Of a stretch of 64,000 nt of DNA, positions 51,201 through 60,178 are shown piece by piece (the first letter of the stretch is position 1; the number at the start of each line of letters is the position of its first letter). The stretch is from Tunturibacter psychrotolerans (GTDB lineage: Bacteria > Acidobacteriota > Terriglobia > Terriglobales > Acidobacteriaceae), in the NCBI RefSeq assembly GCF_040359615.1, contig NZ_CP132942.1, positions 4,650,001-4,714,000 of the forward strand, given 5' to 3'. The notes under the pieces were generated by a model that saw only the letters and a list, made by a program, of their open reading frames with translations, did not search any database and had not been told where the DNA came from. The position numbers and the translations under genes are program-made.

Positions 51201-53475
51201 TACAATTACCGTCAACAACTTCACCCGCCCCTACGGAGCAGCAAATCCCACCTTTACCGGCACCATCACCGGCGTGGTTTCCGGCGAAACCATACTCGTC
51301 GCCTACTCCAGTACCGCGACAATCACGTCCCCTGTAGGCACCTACCCCATCATCGCAACTCTTACGCCAATCGGAACGACAAAGCTCTCCAATTACACAG
51401 TCATCAACACGCCCGGAACCCTCACCATCACTCGGGTCGCTATCACTGTTACAGTTCTCAACGCAACCCGTCAGTACGCTCAGGCCAATCCTCCATTTAA
51501 CAGCACTACCCTCGGCGTCCTCAACGGCAACACGGTTAGCAGCGGCACCGTCAACGGCGACGTACTCACCATCGCCTATTCCTCTCCCTCTATTATCACT
51601 TCGCCGGCTGGATCGTATCCTATCAATGCGACTGTCTCTGGAACGAACGTAGGCAACTACAACATCATCGTTATTCCCGGCACCCTCACCGTCACACAGG
51701 CGACGCTCACCGTCACAGTTGGCAACACAACCCGCACCTACGGAACACCCAACCCTCCCTTCACCAGTACGGTTACTGGCGCCCTCAACGGCGACACCTT
51801 CACCAACACCTACTCCACTCCGGCCAACATCGCATCACCGGTCGGGTCCTATCCCATCAACGACACCATCAGTGGCCCCGCAGCTTCCAACTACACCGTC
51901 AACGTTACCCTTGGAACGCTGACTATCACTCCGACGTCCGTCGCTGTAAACGTAACTGCGAATAATTCCACCCGCCCCTACGGCGGAGGCGAACCCACCT
52001 TCACCAGCACTGTCACCGGCGCTCTTAACGGCGACACCTTCACCATCACCTATACGACCACCGACACTCCTGCCTCGCCCATCGGCACCTACACCATCAT
52101 CCCCACTGTCTCCGGCCCAGCCGCCGCAAACTACACCAACATCACAACCACCAACGGAACCCTTATCGTCACGCCGGCTGTGCTTACCGTCACCGCCAAC
52201 AACGCCACCCGAGCTTACGACACCGCAAATCCAACCTTCACGGGCACAACCACCGGCCTGTTTAAGGGAGACACCGTTCTTACCACCTTCACCAGCCCCG
52301 CCGTCCTCAGTTCCGCTGTGGGCACTTATCCGATCATCCCCGCCGTCTCCGGCGCGGCTCTCTCCAACTACTCTGTCAATCTCGTCAACGGCTCGCTCAC
52401 CATCACGCAAAACCAGGCCGCTTTGGTCATAAGCGTCAACAGCGCCAACCGCCTCTACGGAGTACCGAACCCCACCTTCACCGGCACGGTCACTGGCATT
52501 GCCCCCGGTGACGACGTGGTCGTCAACTACACCTCTACAGCCACGCCTGCCTCACCAGCAGGCCAATACGCCATCGGCGCCAGCGTCTCCGGAACCTCCG
52601 CTGGCAACTACGTCGCGACCATCCATCCCGGCACGCTCGATGTCAGCCCCGTCGCCACCACCACCACCGTCACAAGCTCTGGTTCGCCCGCAGCGGCAGC
52701 CGCCTCGGTCACTTTCACTGCTACCGTCACCACTGCAAACGGAGTACCCGTCGGCACGGTGAACTTCTCTGACGGCGGCAACCTCCTCGGAACCGGCACC
52801 CTAAACAGTAACGGCGTCGCAACATTTTCCACCACAACACTTACCGCCGGCAGTCATACAGTTACAGCCACCTTCCAGGCCAATATCAACTTCTCCACCA
52901 GCTCCGCCACGCTCACCCAGGTCATCAACACTCCCGTGGGCAGTTTCACAATCTCCGCCACGCCCCCGACTCAGCTCATCCGCGGTCCCGGTACGACGAC
53001 CTACCAGGTTGTTCTCACCTCAGTAGGAGCCTTCGCGGGTCAGATCAATCTCTCCTGCTCCGGACTCCCTGCTGACGCCACCTGCACCTTCGCCAGTAAC
53101 CCGACGCTCACTGCGGGAAGCTCCGCCACCGTCGCCCTGACCATCAACACCACCGCAGCCGACGCCAGACTTCGCAATCCGGCGATCCCTTCTTTCAATG
53201 CAACAGAATTCGCGCCCATCACCGTTGCCGCAGTCTTTCCACTTGAACTAACCGGCCTCGGAGTCTTGTTTGCCGGATTCCGTCGCCGTAGAAAGCCAGG
53301 TACTCCGAAGATTCGTCTTCTCACCGCGATCCTACTTTCTTTCGGTATCCTTGGCCTGGCAGGTTGCTGCTTCAATACCACATTCCAGACTTACACCGTA
53401 AACATTACGGGCACCAGCGTCAGCTTCACAACGCCGGCTCAATCCACCTCGGTCTTTCTGTCCGTCGGTCAGTAG
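48238..53475 (+). CDS. Giant secreted NHL-repeat / MBG-repeat protein
   Basis: 1745 residues from the ATG at 48238 (AGGAG eight bases upstream). Signal peptide ends near SLASAQ. Residues about 35-790 are NHL-type beta-propeller repeats (for example GLAVDNSNNLYIADSSHNCVRK, here broken as GLAVDNSNNLYIAD and NCVRK) interrupted by an Ig-like insert. Then a choice-of-anchor-D-like domain (about 790-890), an Ig-like domain (about 900-985), six MBG-type repeats (about 988-1471), another Ig-like domain (about 1475-1566) and a short beta domain. The end has two hydrophobic stretches separated by an Arg cluster (LGVLFAGFRRRRK, then LLSFGILGLAGCC), resembling a sorting/anchoring tail without a PEP motif. 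Probably surface-attached; ligand unknown. An OmpA-like gene follows. Confidence 0.85.
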   Translation: MHFNRLSGVQALSALVVLVAFAILPSLASAQVLTLVQSGTRFAGTITPGFNGDFGPATTVSLNTPSYIVFDSNGNQYLSDTLNNCVRKIDTTGSMSTLVGLAVSGKGDTCSTATNNTPTPGQGLYQPTGLAVDNSNNLYIADSSHNCVRKLPFGASGVASLTTIAGTCGSAASATPNPNGLVLDVSNNLYIAIQDTEVPASLSTYQVLLQAPSASLCVMAGAPSALVPTICPSITSSVTLNAPSGLAINGAGDLFIADTGNNCVRQIVGLSTYRTAVGQCSNDNSGTFATALNKPYGLTFSPTQLLYVSETSPDVVVSYVLGSSNLTIAAGLPNGASGPYSPTQDGTSTLNFPLNGPRGITVDDLGNFSLADSGNSILRKLSSNIIFPTTPIGSVSAGLPVTFVVNQKVNLSVTSGPDFNIITNTCTGVLTPSAPGTPPVTCQVFVRFTPTLLGLRSAPIKLADSISGNSVSQGLEARATGSLGVFTPGTVNTVVKALNAPSAVTVDPAGNSYILDTGATPGTGNLLFLLAGGGTPVPIIPGGSGLLTSSAITIDSTGNYFMTDAVHGTVARFGVDGSLNNGYVNGLDTPTSIYVDGFDNLFIAQAGATHNVIEVYAGGGSRIIAGSGSNSSADGVLATTASFVSPGGIILDAAGILYIADTGGHVVYAVDKFGIIHEIAGNGTTTTTVPGQATGTALIAPSSLAFDAAGDLYIADATANVVYTVFVSTTSNGSNISTILGTGTAGNSGDGGLANLAQIDNPLSIAVEGNSDLFEVDNGNSSIREITYPNPTIAFGTVLVGQSSVIIQQSLSNFGSAPFTLNGAITTSDPHFTIDPGTTTCGTTIIAGSTCNLGFIFTPTAKGPLTATVNIPSNAYNSPETLTLTGTGRVFIPLQFTLPPETEVYGQPFTENVSVTNGSPSPTGTITFSFGTQILCTVTATLGTGSTCNALNSGLAVGSYGVTFTYSGDTNYAPATGNVTLTVIPAPLTITVNNFTRPYGAANPTFTGTITGVVSGETILVAYSSTATITSPVGTYPIIATLTPIGTTKLSNYTVINTPGTLTITRVAITVTVLNATRQYAQANPPFNSTTLGVLNGNTVSSGTVNGDVLTIAYSSPSIITSPAGSYPINATVSGTNVGNYNIIVIPGTLTVTQATLTVTVGNTTRTYGTPNPPFTSTVTGALNGDTFTNTYSTPANIASPVGSYPINDTISGPAASNYTVNVTLGTLTITPTSVAVNVTANNSTRPYGGGEPTFTSTVTGALNGDTFTITYTTTDTPASPIGTYTIIPTVSGPAAANYTNITTTNGTLIVTPAVLTVTANNATRAYDTANPTFTGTTTGLFKGDTVLTTFTSPAVLSSAVGTYPIIPAVSGAALSNYSVNLVNGSLTITQNQAALVISVNSANRLYGVPNPTFTGTVTGIAPGDDVVVNYTSTATPASPAGQYAIGASVSGTSAGNYVATIHPGTLDVSPVATTTTVTSSGSPAAAAASVTFTATVTTANGVPVGTVNFSDGGNLLGTGTLNSNGVATFSTTTLTAGSHTVTATFQANINFSTSSATLTQVINTPVGSFTISATPPTQLIRGPGTTTYQVVLTSVGAFAGQINLSCSGLPADATCTFASNPTLTAGSSATVALTINTTAADARLRNPAIPSFNATEFAPITVAAVFPLELTGLGVLFAGFRRRRKPGTPKIRLLTAILLSFGILGLAGCCFNTTFQTYTVNITGTSVSFTTPAQSTSVFLSVGQ
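51200..52650 (+). repeat. Six tandem MBG-type domain repeats within the giant gene
   Basis: Six units of about 75-85 codons, each opening with a variant of LTVTVNNxTRPYGxxNP, then F.G..TG...GD.......S......PVGTYPI and closing N.......GTLTIT. The best-preserved openings are FTRPYGAANPTFTGT, TTRTYGTPNPPFTST, STRPYGGGEPTFTST and NRLYGVPNPTFTGT. The DNA is similar but clearly diverged between units, suggesting old duplications. Confidence 0.8.
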
Positions 53476-53565
53476 CAGCATTGTCACTCGTCTGTCCTGT
53501 CGATCTCGCAAGGAACAGGAGTTAAGAAAAAATCAGGAAGCACCGCAGTTGGAGGTTTCATCCTT

Positions 53566-55206
53566 ATGCATCTCCGCCCCGTGAGCGCCGAAAGATCGAG
53601 TTCCCCGACCGTGCGTCTCGCCGGTGGCATTCTCAATTTCGGAACTACGCTCCTCGTCGCCCTTTGCATCGCAGCTTCGCCATTGTCCGCTATAGCGCAG
53701 GCTGTCAAAACCGCCTCCACGCCTCCTCCCGAATTTTCGCGCCTCGACCTCTACGGCGGCTACGCCTACTTCCATCCCTTCAACAGCGAAATCGGTCCCT
53801 TCGTCTATCAACCCATCAACCCCGGCGCGGTCGCCAGCGCCACGGCCTACTTCAATCGCTACCTTGGTGTTCAGGCTGAAGGCAGCTTCTTCCCCGACGG
53901 CCCGAATGATTGCTACTTCACAGCACAGGCAGGACCCATCTTGCGTTATCAGAAGGGCCGCCTCATCCCCTTCGCCCACGTCCTCGGTGGAGGAGCCAGG
54001 GCAGGAGGCCCAGCTTTCCAACCCTGCACCTGGGGCTGGGGCGTGACCGCCGGAGGGGGTTTAGACCTGGTTCTCCCCTACTTCAACAACCACCTCGCAC
54101 TTCGCCTAATCCAGGCAGACTTCAACTACTCCCATGTCGATTACGGTCCTCTCGATGCCGCTCAGGTAACCGGAGGCGTTGGCGAGATCACCGCCTACCG
54201 CCTCTCCGCCGGAGTAGTTCTGCGGCTCGGACAGCAAAAGCCGCCTCCACCCGTCCAGCTCGGTTGCACCGTTCAGCCAACCAATGTCTACTCTGGCGAC
54301 CCTGTTACCGTTACGGGCACCGCAACAAATCTCGAACCGAAGAAGAAGCTCTCCTACACCTGGACCGCCAGCGGCGGCGCAGTCACTGGCAATAATGACA
54401 CCGCCAACATCAACACTGCTGGCCTCGCTCCAGGCGACTATACCGTCACCGGCCATCTCAGCGAAGGCAAACGCCCCGGTGAGAGCGCCACTTGCACAAC
54501 CAGCTTCCGTGTCCACAATCCCGCACCGCCCACCATTACTTGCTCCGCCAACCCAAGCACTGTCATGCCCGGCGACCCTTCTACAATCACAGCCGACGCC
54601 AATAGCTTGGAAGGCTTGACACTGAGTTACTCCTACTCTTCCACTGCCGGCCAGATTTCGGGAACGACCCCCACTGCCACGCTTATCACCAGTGGCGCTC
54701 CCTCAGGCACGGTCACTGTCACCTGCAACGTCGTCGACGATCTCGGCAAACACGCCACCGCCGACACCACTGTCACCATCGTCACTCCTCCACCACCTCC
54801 GGTCCCCAAGGTCCGTCCCCTCTGCAGCGTCTCGTTTGAGCGTGACATTAAGCGTCCCATCCGCGTCGACAACGAAGGGAAGGCCTGCCTTGACGACATC
54901 GCCCTCACGCTTAACCGCGACACCACCTCCAAACTCGTGATCGTTGGCAGACACTCTGACGACGAAACCGCCGACGCCGCCGCCCAACGCGACCTCAACG
55001 TCGAGCAGTACCTCGTCGACGAAAAGGGCATCGACCCAGCACGTATCTCTATGCGAACCAGCGGTCAACCCGGCCGTATTCTCGATAGCACTCTCGTTCC
55101 GGACGGAGCCACCTTCATACCTGGCGACACTTCAACCTTCGACGCAGATACGGTGAAGCGGGTGGGCCAGCCTTACGCCAAACCAAAAACCACTACGAAT
55201 CACTAA
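53566..55206 (+). CDS. OmpA-like outer-membrane protein with Ig-like linker domains
   Basis: 546 residues; GGAGG lies ten bases upstream of the ATG. The signal peptide is long (charged start, hydrophobic core ending PLSAIAQ near residue 45). Residues about 55-225 look like an eight-strand outer-membrane barrel (LDLYGGYAYFHP, VQAEGSFFP, FAHVLGGGARAGG, YRLSAGVVLRLG). Two Ig/PKD-like domains follow (about 235-325 and 330-415), then a C-terminal OmpA-like domain (about 425-535: TSKLVIVGRHSDDE, AAQRDLNVEQYLVDEKGID, RISMRTSG) that would bind peptidoglycan. It lies 90 bases after the giant gene and may anchor or export it; that link is inferred from position only. Confidence 0.8.
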   Translation: MHLRPVSAERSSSPTVRLAGGILNFGTTLLVALCIAASPLSAIAQAVKTASTPPPEFSRLDLYGGYAYFHPFNSEIGPFVYQPINPGAVASATAYFNRYLGVQAEGSFFPDGPNDCYFTAQAGPILRYQKGRLIPFAHVLGGGARAGGPAFQPCTWGWGVTAGGGLDLVLPYFNNHLALRLIQADFNYSHVDYGPLDAAQVTGGVGEITAYRLSAGVVLRLGQQKPPPPVQLGCTVQPTNVYSGDPVTVTGTATNLEPKKKLSYTWTASGGAVTGNNDTANINTAGLAPGDYTVTGHLSEGKRPGESATCTTSFRVHNPAPPTITCSANPSTVMPGDPSTITADANSLEGLTLSYSYSSTAGQISGTTPTATLITSGAPSGTVTVTCNVVDDLGKHATADTTVTIVTPPPPPVPKVRPLCSVSFERDIKRPIRVDNEGKACLDDIALTLNRDTTSKLVIVGRHSDDETADAAAQRDLNVEQYLVDEKGIDPARISMRTSGQPGRILDSTLVPDGATFIPGDTSTFDADTVKRVGQPYAKPKTTTNH

Positions 55207-55236
55207 CCGCCCAAGTCAATAAACCTTCCATTCCTC

Positions 55237-55273
55237 ATTGGGGAGGATCTCCACAGATCTCTCCCCAATTTTG
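55237..55273 (+). terminator. Rho-independent terminator after the OmpA-like gene
   Basis: The ATTGGGGAG / CTCCCCAAT stem (55237-55245 with 55261-55269) is extended inward by GATCT/AGATC pairing and followed by TTT. It ends the giant-protein/OmpA unit. The remaining 310 bases to the tRNA hold nothing I can identify apart from the tRNA promoter region. Confidence 0.75.
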
Positions 55274-55585
55274 CGAATCACCGTTGACCTCGAATCACTA
55301 TTGAGCGAAAGCACCCGAGCGACATCGTTGCCTTGCCCAAGCACTTCCACACATCGGCGCAGACTATCGCCTAGCCTCTGGTCTTCGCTGTTGATTGCTC
55401 CTTTTCTTCAACACGCTAGATTCGCGCCCAACCCGGTCCAACCGAAGTCCCCGCTCCCGCCCCTCTTCGCCCCCAGCCACGATATCTGCTAAACTATCTC
55501 AGTCGGTACAGCGATCCAGCAAGCCTTCCCGCGCGCTTGAGTTTTACGGAAAGCACCACTCATCGACATCTCACCGCAGTACATT

Positions 55586-55662
<77 letters not shown>

Positions 55663-55741
55663 TTTACGTTATCCCTTCTTTTCAAAAGCTTGCGGGCGGC
55701 ACCCTGAGTAGATTCGAATTCGCGGGGAGTAGACCAGAGCG

Positions 55742-56356
55742 TTATCGGGCGTACCCAACCCTTGCCATGCGGGAGGCCAGATTCTTGAAGGCCTCGTCGC
55801 TTACTGGATTCACGCCCGTTGCCGAGATCCAACGGTTGTAGAAGTTGAACAGAGCGCAGGCAGAGATAGCGTAGAAGATTGAAGCGTCGTCCCAACCAGC
55901 GGCGTTCAATTGTTGCGTGTCTGTTGCGGTGATGGAGGATGGGGTCAGCGTGACCCTGCGGACAAATCGCAGGAGTTCTTTCTCTTTGTCTCCGAGGGTA
56001 GAGGCGTCGAGGTCGCGGATGATGCTCCAGACGAGCGGCTCATCACCCAACAACTGTGAGGCTACGGCAGCGTGAGCTTTCATGCAGAACTCACATTGAT
56101 TGAGCGACGATGTGTAGGCTGCGATGAGTTCTCGCAGGCCGGCGCTGATGGAACACTCCCTGTGCATGAGGGTGTGCGACAGGGCGGCGAGGTGATGGGC
56201 GGCTTCAGGATCGAAGGCGAGGAGATGCCAAATCTGCCAATAGTCGGTGCCGGCGCCTTTCGCATTTTCGATGAGATCGCGGTAGACGCTAGGCTTGGGG
56301 TTCTCTTCGACTCCGCGAAGAAATATGGGGGCTTGCTCAGTATTCAACGTATTCAT
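55742..56356 (-). CDS. AhpD/carboxymuconolactone-decarboxylase-family protein (peroxidase-related), copy 1
   Basis: 204 residues, all-helical. The AhpD-type redox motif is present: [13 protein letters not shown] (Cys-x-x-Cys with the following His) near residue 90, preceded by [21 protein letters not shown]. This matches uncharacterised peroxidase-related proteins that may reduce peroxides through the Cys pair. It overlaps the upstream gene (same family) by four bases, so the pair is an operon. Confidence 0.82.
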   Translation of the reverse strand: MNTLNTEQAPIFLRGVEENPKPSVYRDLIENAKGAGTDYWQIWHLLAFDPEAAHHLAALSHTLMHRECSISAGLRELIAAYTSSLNQCEFCMKAHAAVASQLLGDEPLVWSIIRDLDASTLGDKEKELLRFVRRVTLTPSSITATDTQQLNAAGWDDASIFYAISACALFNFYNRWISATGVNPVSDEAFKNLASRMARVGYAR

Positions 56357-56952
56357 GCTTTCTCCCTTGCGTGCACCAAATTGGGACCGTGATCGAGGAG
56401 GTTCTGGGACGGCAGTCCGAAGGTATTGGCGACACGATTGAAACAGGCGAAGAGGGCGGTGATGTGGACTGCTTCAGCGATCTCTTGTTGAGCCCATCCG
56501 ACGCTTTTCATCAGGTTGATATCGTCCGGGGATATTCTGTGAGATTCGATCGTGACTTTGCCGACGAAGTCGAGCATGCGGCTCTCCCTGAGAGTCAGCG
56601 ACGGACTATCCAGGTTTGCGTTGGACAGTGCCTGCAATAACTCGTTGCTGCCTCCTTGTGTTCGCAAGAAGGACGCGTGGCTGTCGAGGCAATAGGGGCA
56701 TGCGTTGAGCGCCGAGATGTAGGTTGCGATCATCTCTTTGATCTTTCGGCTGAGATGGCTTTCGGTGAACAGCAGAGTGGAAGCCAGTGCGATCATCTGC
56801 TCCAGCAGCGGCGGATGAGTCGCGAAGCATTTCAGGATGCTTGGGATGTGATCTCGTTCGAAACGGGTGCGGTAGTCGGCGTATGCCTCCGCTACTGCGC
56901 CGGTTGCTGCATCTTCCTCCACGATGGGTATGATGGTAGCGATTGTGGTCAT
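56353..56952 (-). CDS. AhpD/carboxymuconolactone-decarboxylase-family protein (peroxidase-related), copy 2
   Basis: 199 residues with the motif ACPYCLDSHASF (Cys-x-x-Cys, His three residues later) near residue 90, after SRKIKEMIATYISALN. N-terminal IIPIVEEDAATGAVAEAY is typical of this family. It shares domain layout with the next gene but sequence identity is modest, so they are paralogues, not a recent duplicate. It begins 44 bases after the TonB-dependent receptor stop on the same strand and may belong to the same transcript. Confidence 0.82.
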   Translation of the reverse strand: MTTIATIIPIVEEDAATGAVAEAYADYRTRFERDHIPSILKCFATHPPLLEQMIALASTLLFTESHLSRKIKEMIATYISALNACPYCLDSHASFLRTQGGSNELLQALSNANLDSPSLTLRESRMLDFVGKVTIESHRISPDDINLMKSVGWAQQEIAEAVHITALFACFNRVANTFGLPSQNLLDHGPNLVHAREKA

Positions 56953-56995
56953 TGGTCTGGCCTGCCTGTAAGAGCCTGGTCTTCGAGTGCGGAAA

Positions 56996-59900
56996 TCAAA
57001 AGGTTAGACGTGCGGCGAGCTGGAAAGCCCTGGGGCCGCCAGAACCAAAGAACCCTCCTGCGGTTGTGACTGCGGAGTAGAAATTCGACTGCACTGTTTG
57101 CGGGCGTTGACCGTTTTGTGCCGGTTGAAATGGGCCGATCGAGATGTTGCGGCCTGGGTAGTTGTTGTTGCTGGTCCCACGGATGTTCGTCTCGTTGAAT
57201 ATATTGAACGCTTCTCCGATTAGGTTGAGGGCGATTCCTTCCTTGAATTTGAATTGCTTCTGCAAGCGAAAGTCGAGAGAGCTGAACGGACTGAAGAAGT
57301 TTATGTTAGCCGGGACGTTCTGAAGCGTCCCCCCGGCGAGGCACGGAAACGCCGCGGGGCACACGGGGAGAGCATTCCATTTGTCGATCATTGCGTTCAG
57401 CTGGTTGCTGTTTTTGATCTCGCGACCGAGGGAGTTGCGCGAGATGAGGGGAAGGCGAGAGCCGCTGGCTCCATTGATCGCTGTGCCGGGAAGGAAGGTG
57501 TCGGCGGGCACACCCGATCCGAAGGTGTAGATTGGCGCGAAGGAGATTTGCCACGGAAACTGGACTCCGCCGTAGAACGTGATGCGGTTCAGCTCATCGG
57601 TGACGGCGTATCCCTTCTCGAGTTGAGGCTGGTCGATCCCTTCGACTAGATTGACCTGTTCGTTGGCGTTGTTGTTGGTGAGTTGATCGTCATCGGAGTA
57701 GTCGAGCGTCTTCGATAGCGTGTAGCTGATGTTGTATTGATAACCGATATGGCCCAGTTGCGACTGCCGGTGCTGAAGACTGAAGATCAGGCCGTCGTAC
57801 CAGGACTTTGCCCTGGACTCGATGAGTGTGATGTTGTCGGAGACTCCGTTGAGCGGGTCGGTTAAGCTGCACGGTACGTCATTGCCTGGGCACTCGACGT
57901 ATGGAGATGTAGAGCTTGTGCTACGAAGCAGATGGCCGTTCAACTGCCGATTGGCGAAGACGTATAGCCCGTCGGCTGACATGACCCAGCTGCTGCCGAG
58001 TTGCTGCTGGAAGCCAAGAGAGAATTGTTGAACGAGAGGATGATGGGCGTCGGGGCCCATGCCAATCATGCCCACTCCGCCGGTCTGATGAGGGCCGCTG
58101 AATGGCGCTGCGAGGCTGGGACTGCCTGTGCCAAAGCTTGCTTGAGGAGCAAAGCAGGCGTTGAGACTGGGCGGACCTGGCACAAAAGGAGAGACACAGT
58201 AAGAGCCCGCGTATTGGGTGACGGTCAAAGCGCGATCGTTCTGCACGAGCTCTTCAGCACCGCTTTCGAGAATGATGCGGTCGTAATAGATGCCATAGCC
58301 GCCGCGGATGACTGTCTTCCCCATGCCAAACGGATCGTAGGCGAAACCGATGCGGGGGCTGAAGTCCTTCTTGTCGGGTGTTTTTTTGAGGTCGATAACA
58401 TTCGCCATCCAGGTGCATGGGACGGTCGGCACAGTGGTTAGGTTGGGGCACGGGTCGTGAGCACTGGAGGTCCCGGTGAGGTTCGAGTCATACTCCCAAC
58501 GCAGACCAAGGTTGAGAGTCAGTTTGGGCAGGACGCGCCAGTCATCCTGGGCATAGAACGCAAAATAGCTGTTGAAGACTGTTGGGATCGGGACCGGAGT
58601 GACCGGCGCACTGCTCTCGATTCCAACTGCCTCGGGAATATCAAGATCGTTAATCTGACCGTCTCCGTTCAGGTCGGCAAAGCCGAAGTTGGTCGTCAGG
58701 ATTACCGTGCCGGTGCCGAAGACGTTGATCTCTCCATGTGCGGTGTAGTGCTGAAATTCGCCGCCAAACCTGAGGGCATGCTTCCCAAGGGCCCAGGAAT
58801 ATGCATCGCCGAACTGATACCGATTCAGATAGGTGGCCTGTGGAAGGTTAAAGTTTGCTCCGTCTGCGAGGTCTGGAAAGATGAGTTCGTTGGTCAGGCC
58901 CAATTGGGGATTCGTTGTGGGCGCATTTGGTGAGTAGGGCGGAATGTTGTTGTAGAAGTTGTCGTAGTGGAACGCAAAGTTGTTGACGCGGGTGGAAGAC
59001 AGGACTGTCGTGAGACCAGCGGCGAGCGAGTTGAACCGGTTGAGCGAGTTCTGCCGTTCTGCGGCGGTGAAGGAGGGTGTGGTTTGGGAGGGCGTGGCTT
59101 CCCCTGTATCCGTGGAACGATTGAAGGAGTAGCGCACCATGAGGTTGTTATTTGAGCCGAGTTGCTGGTCGTATCGCGTTGACCAGAGCGCTTCGCGAAG
59201 TGGGGAGGGAGCGGAGGTGTTTTGAATCTGAGAGGTCGTGAAGTTACGCGTGCCGGTTTGAAGCGCAGCATTCTGGTCGCGGTATTCAAAACCTGTGAAG
59301 AGCCAGGCCTTGTCCTTTCGGATAGGACCACCGAGCGTCGCGCCATACTGTTCTCTGTCGAATGGCGGCGTCCGGAGGGACCGGTCGAACGTCGCTGGGA
59401 GTGCCTGCAGATTGCGATTGCGTTCGTAGAAAAAGAGCGAGCCGTGATATTGGTTCGTCCCGGTCTTGGTGACGATGTTGACGATGCTGTTGCCCGAACG
59501 TCCGACCTCGGCTGTGAATCTTGCGGTCGCTATCTGGAACTCCTGGATGGAGTCTTCGGGGAAGTTTGCGAGCGTGCCACCAACCACTTCGTCGTTGTTG
59601 TCTCCTCCGTCGACAGTAATGTTGCCGCCTCTTCCGAAGCCGCCCGCTGAGCTCACTTCGAGCGTGTTCGTCTTTGTGGGGTCGAAGGTCGGCGCCGGGC
59701 GGTTACCCGGGACGAGATATGCGAGCTCGAGGAAGTTTCTACCGTTGAGGGGAATACTCGAAATCGTCTGCGATGTGATCTGGCCTTGGATCATAGACTG
59801 CGTAAGATCGACCGCCTGGTTGACGCCAGTGACATTTATTGTCTCTTTGGCGCCTGCGGCGTGCAGACCAACGTCGACTGTCTGTGTCTTCCCCACTGCG

Positions 59901-60178
59901 AGAATGAGGCCGTGGGTCTCGGTCGCCGCAAAGGTCGGACTCTCGACTCGCAGGTCGTAGGTTCCAACTTCCAGGGAAGGAAATACGTAGAGACCCTCGG
60001 CATTGGTCTGCGTCTCGCGCGATGTGCCCTGGGCCAGATTCGTGACGGTCACTTGTGCCTCGGAAACCCTGAGGCCCTGCGGATCGGTGACCCTGCCGTT
60101 GAGTGTGCTGCTGGGAAGTTGGCCGTAAGCCAGTGTTGTCACCGTCATGCAAACAAGTACTGCGAGGGTCTTACGCAT
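56996..60178 (-). CDS. TonB-dependent receptor (Oar-like) with carboxypeptidase regulatory domain
   Basis: 1060 residues from the ATG at 60178, with GGAG seven bases upstream; a longer frame to 60238 lacks support. Signal peptide (MRKTLAVLVCMTVTTLAYGQ), CarboxypepD_reg-like domain (about 22-105, LNGRVTDPQGLRVSEAQVTV), plug (about 110-240: SSIPLNGRNFLELAYLVPGN, FGRGGNITVDGGDNNDEVVG), then a very large barrel ending LAARLTF. The plug and barrel style is that of acidobacterial oligosaccharide/peptide receptors. Substrate unknown. Followed on the same strand by the AhpD-like pair. Confidence 0.9.
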   Translation of the reverse strand: MRKTLAVLVCMTVTTLAYGQLPSSTLNGRVTDPQGLRVSEAQVTVTNLAQGTSRETQTNAEGLYVFPSLEVGTYDLRVESPTFAATETHGLILAVGKTQTVDVGLHAAGAKETINVTGVNQAVDLTQSMIQGQITSQTISSIPLNGRNFLELAYLVPGNRPAPTFDPTKTNTLEVSSAGGFGRGGNITVDGGDNNDEVVGGTLANFPEDSIQEFQIATARFTAEVGRSGNSIVNIVTKTGTNQYHGSLFFYERNRNLQALPATFDRSLRTPPFDREQYGATLGGPIRKDKAWLFTGFEYRDQNAALQTGTRNFTTSQIQNTSAPSPLREALWSTRYDQQLGSNNNLMVRYSFNRSTDTGEATPSQTTPSFTAAERQNSLNRFNSLAAGLTTVLSSTRVNNFAFHYDNFYNNIPPYSPNAPTTNPQLGLTNELIFPDLADGANFNLPQATYLNRYQFGDAYSWALGKHALRFGGEFQHYTAHGEINVFGTGTVILTTNFGFADLNGDGQINDLDIPEAVGIESSAPVTPVPIPTVFNSYFAFYAQDDWRVLPKLTLNLGLRWEYDSNLTGTSSAHDPCPNLTTVPTVPCTWMANVIDLKKTPDKKDFSPRIGFAYDPFGMGKTVIRGGYGIYYDRIILESGAEELVQNDRALTVTQYAGSYCVSPFVPGPPSLNACFAPQASFGTGSPSLAAPFSGPHQTGGVGMIGMGPDAHHPLVQQFSLGFQQQLGSSWVMSADGLYVFANRQLNGHLLRSTSSTSPYVECPGNDVPCSLTDPLNGVSDNITLIESRAKSWYDGLIFSLQHRQSQLGHIGYQYNISYTLSKTLDYSDDDQLTNNNANEQVNLVEGIDQPQLEKGYAVTDELNRITFYGGVQFPWQISFAPIYTFGSGVPADTFLPGTAINGASGSRLPLISRNSLGREIKNSNQLNAMIDKWNALPVCPAAFPCLAGGTLQNVPANINFFSPFSSLDFRLQKQFKFKEGIALNLIGEAFNIFNETNIRGTSNNNYPGRNISIGPFQPAQNGQRPQTVQSNFYSAVTTAGGFFGSGGPRAFQLAARLTF

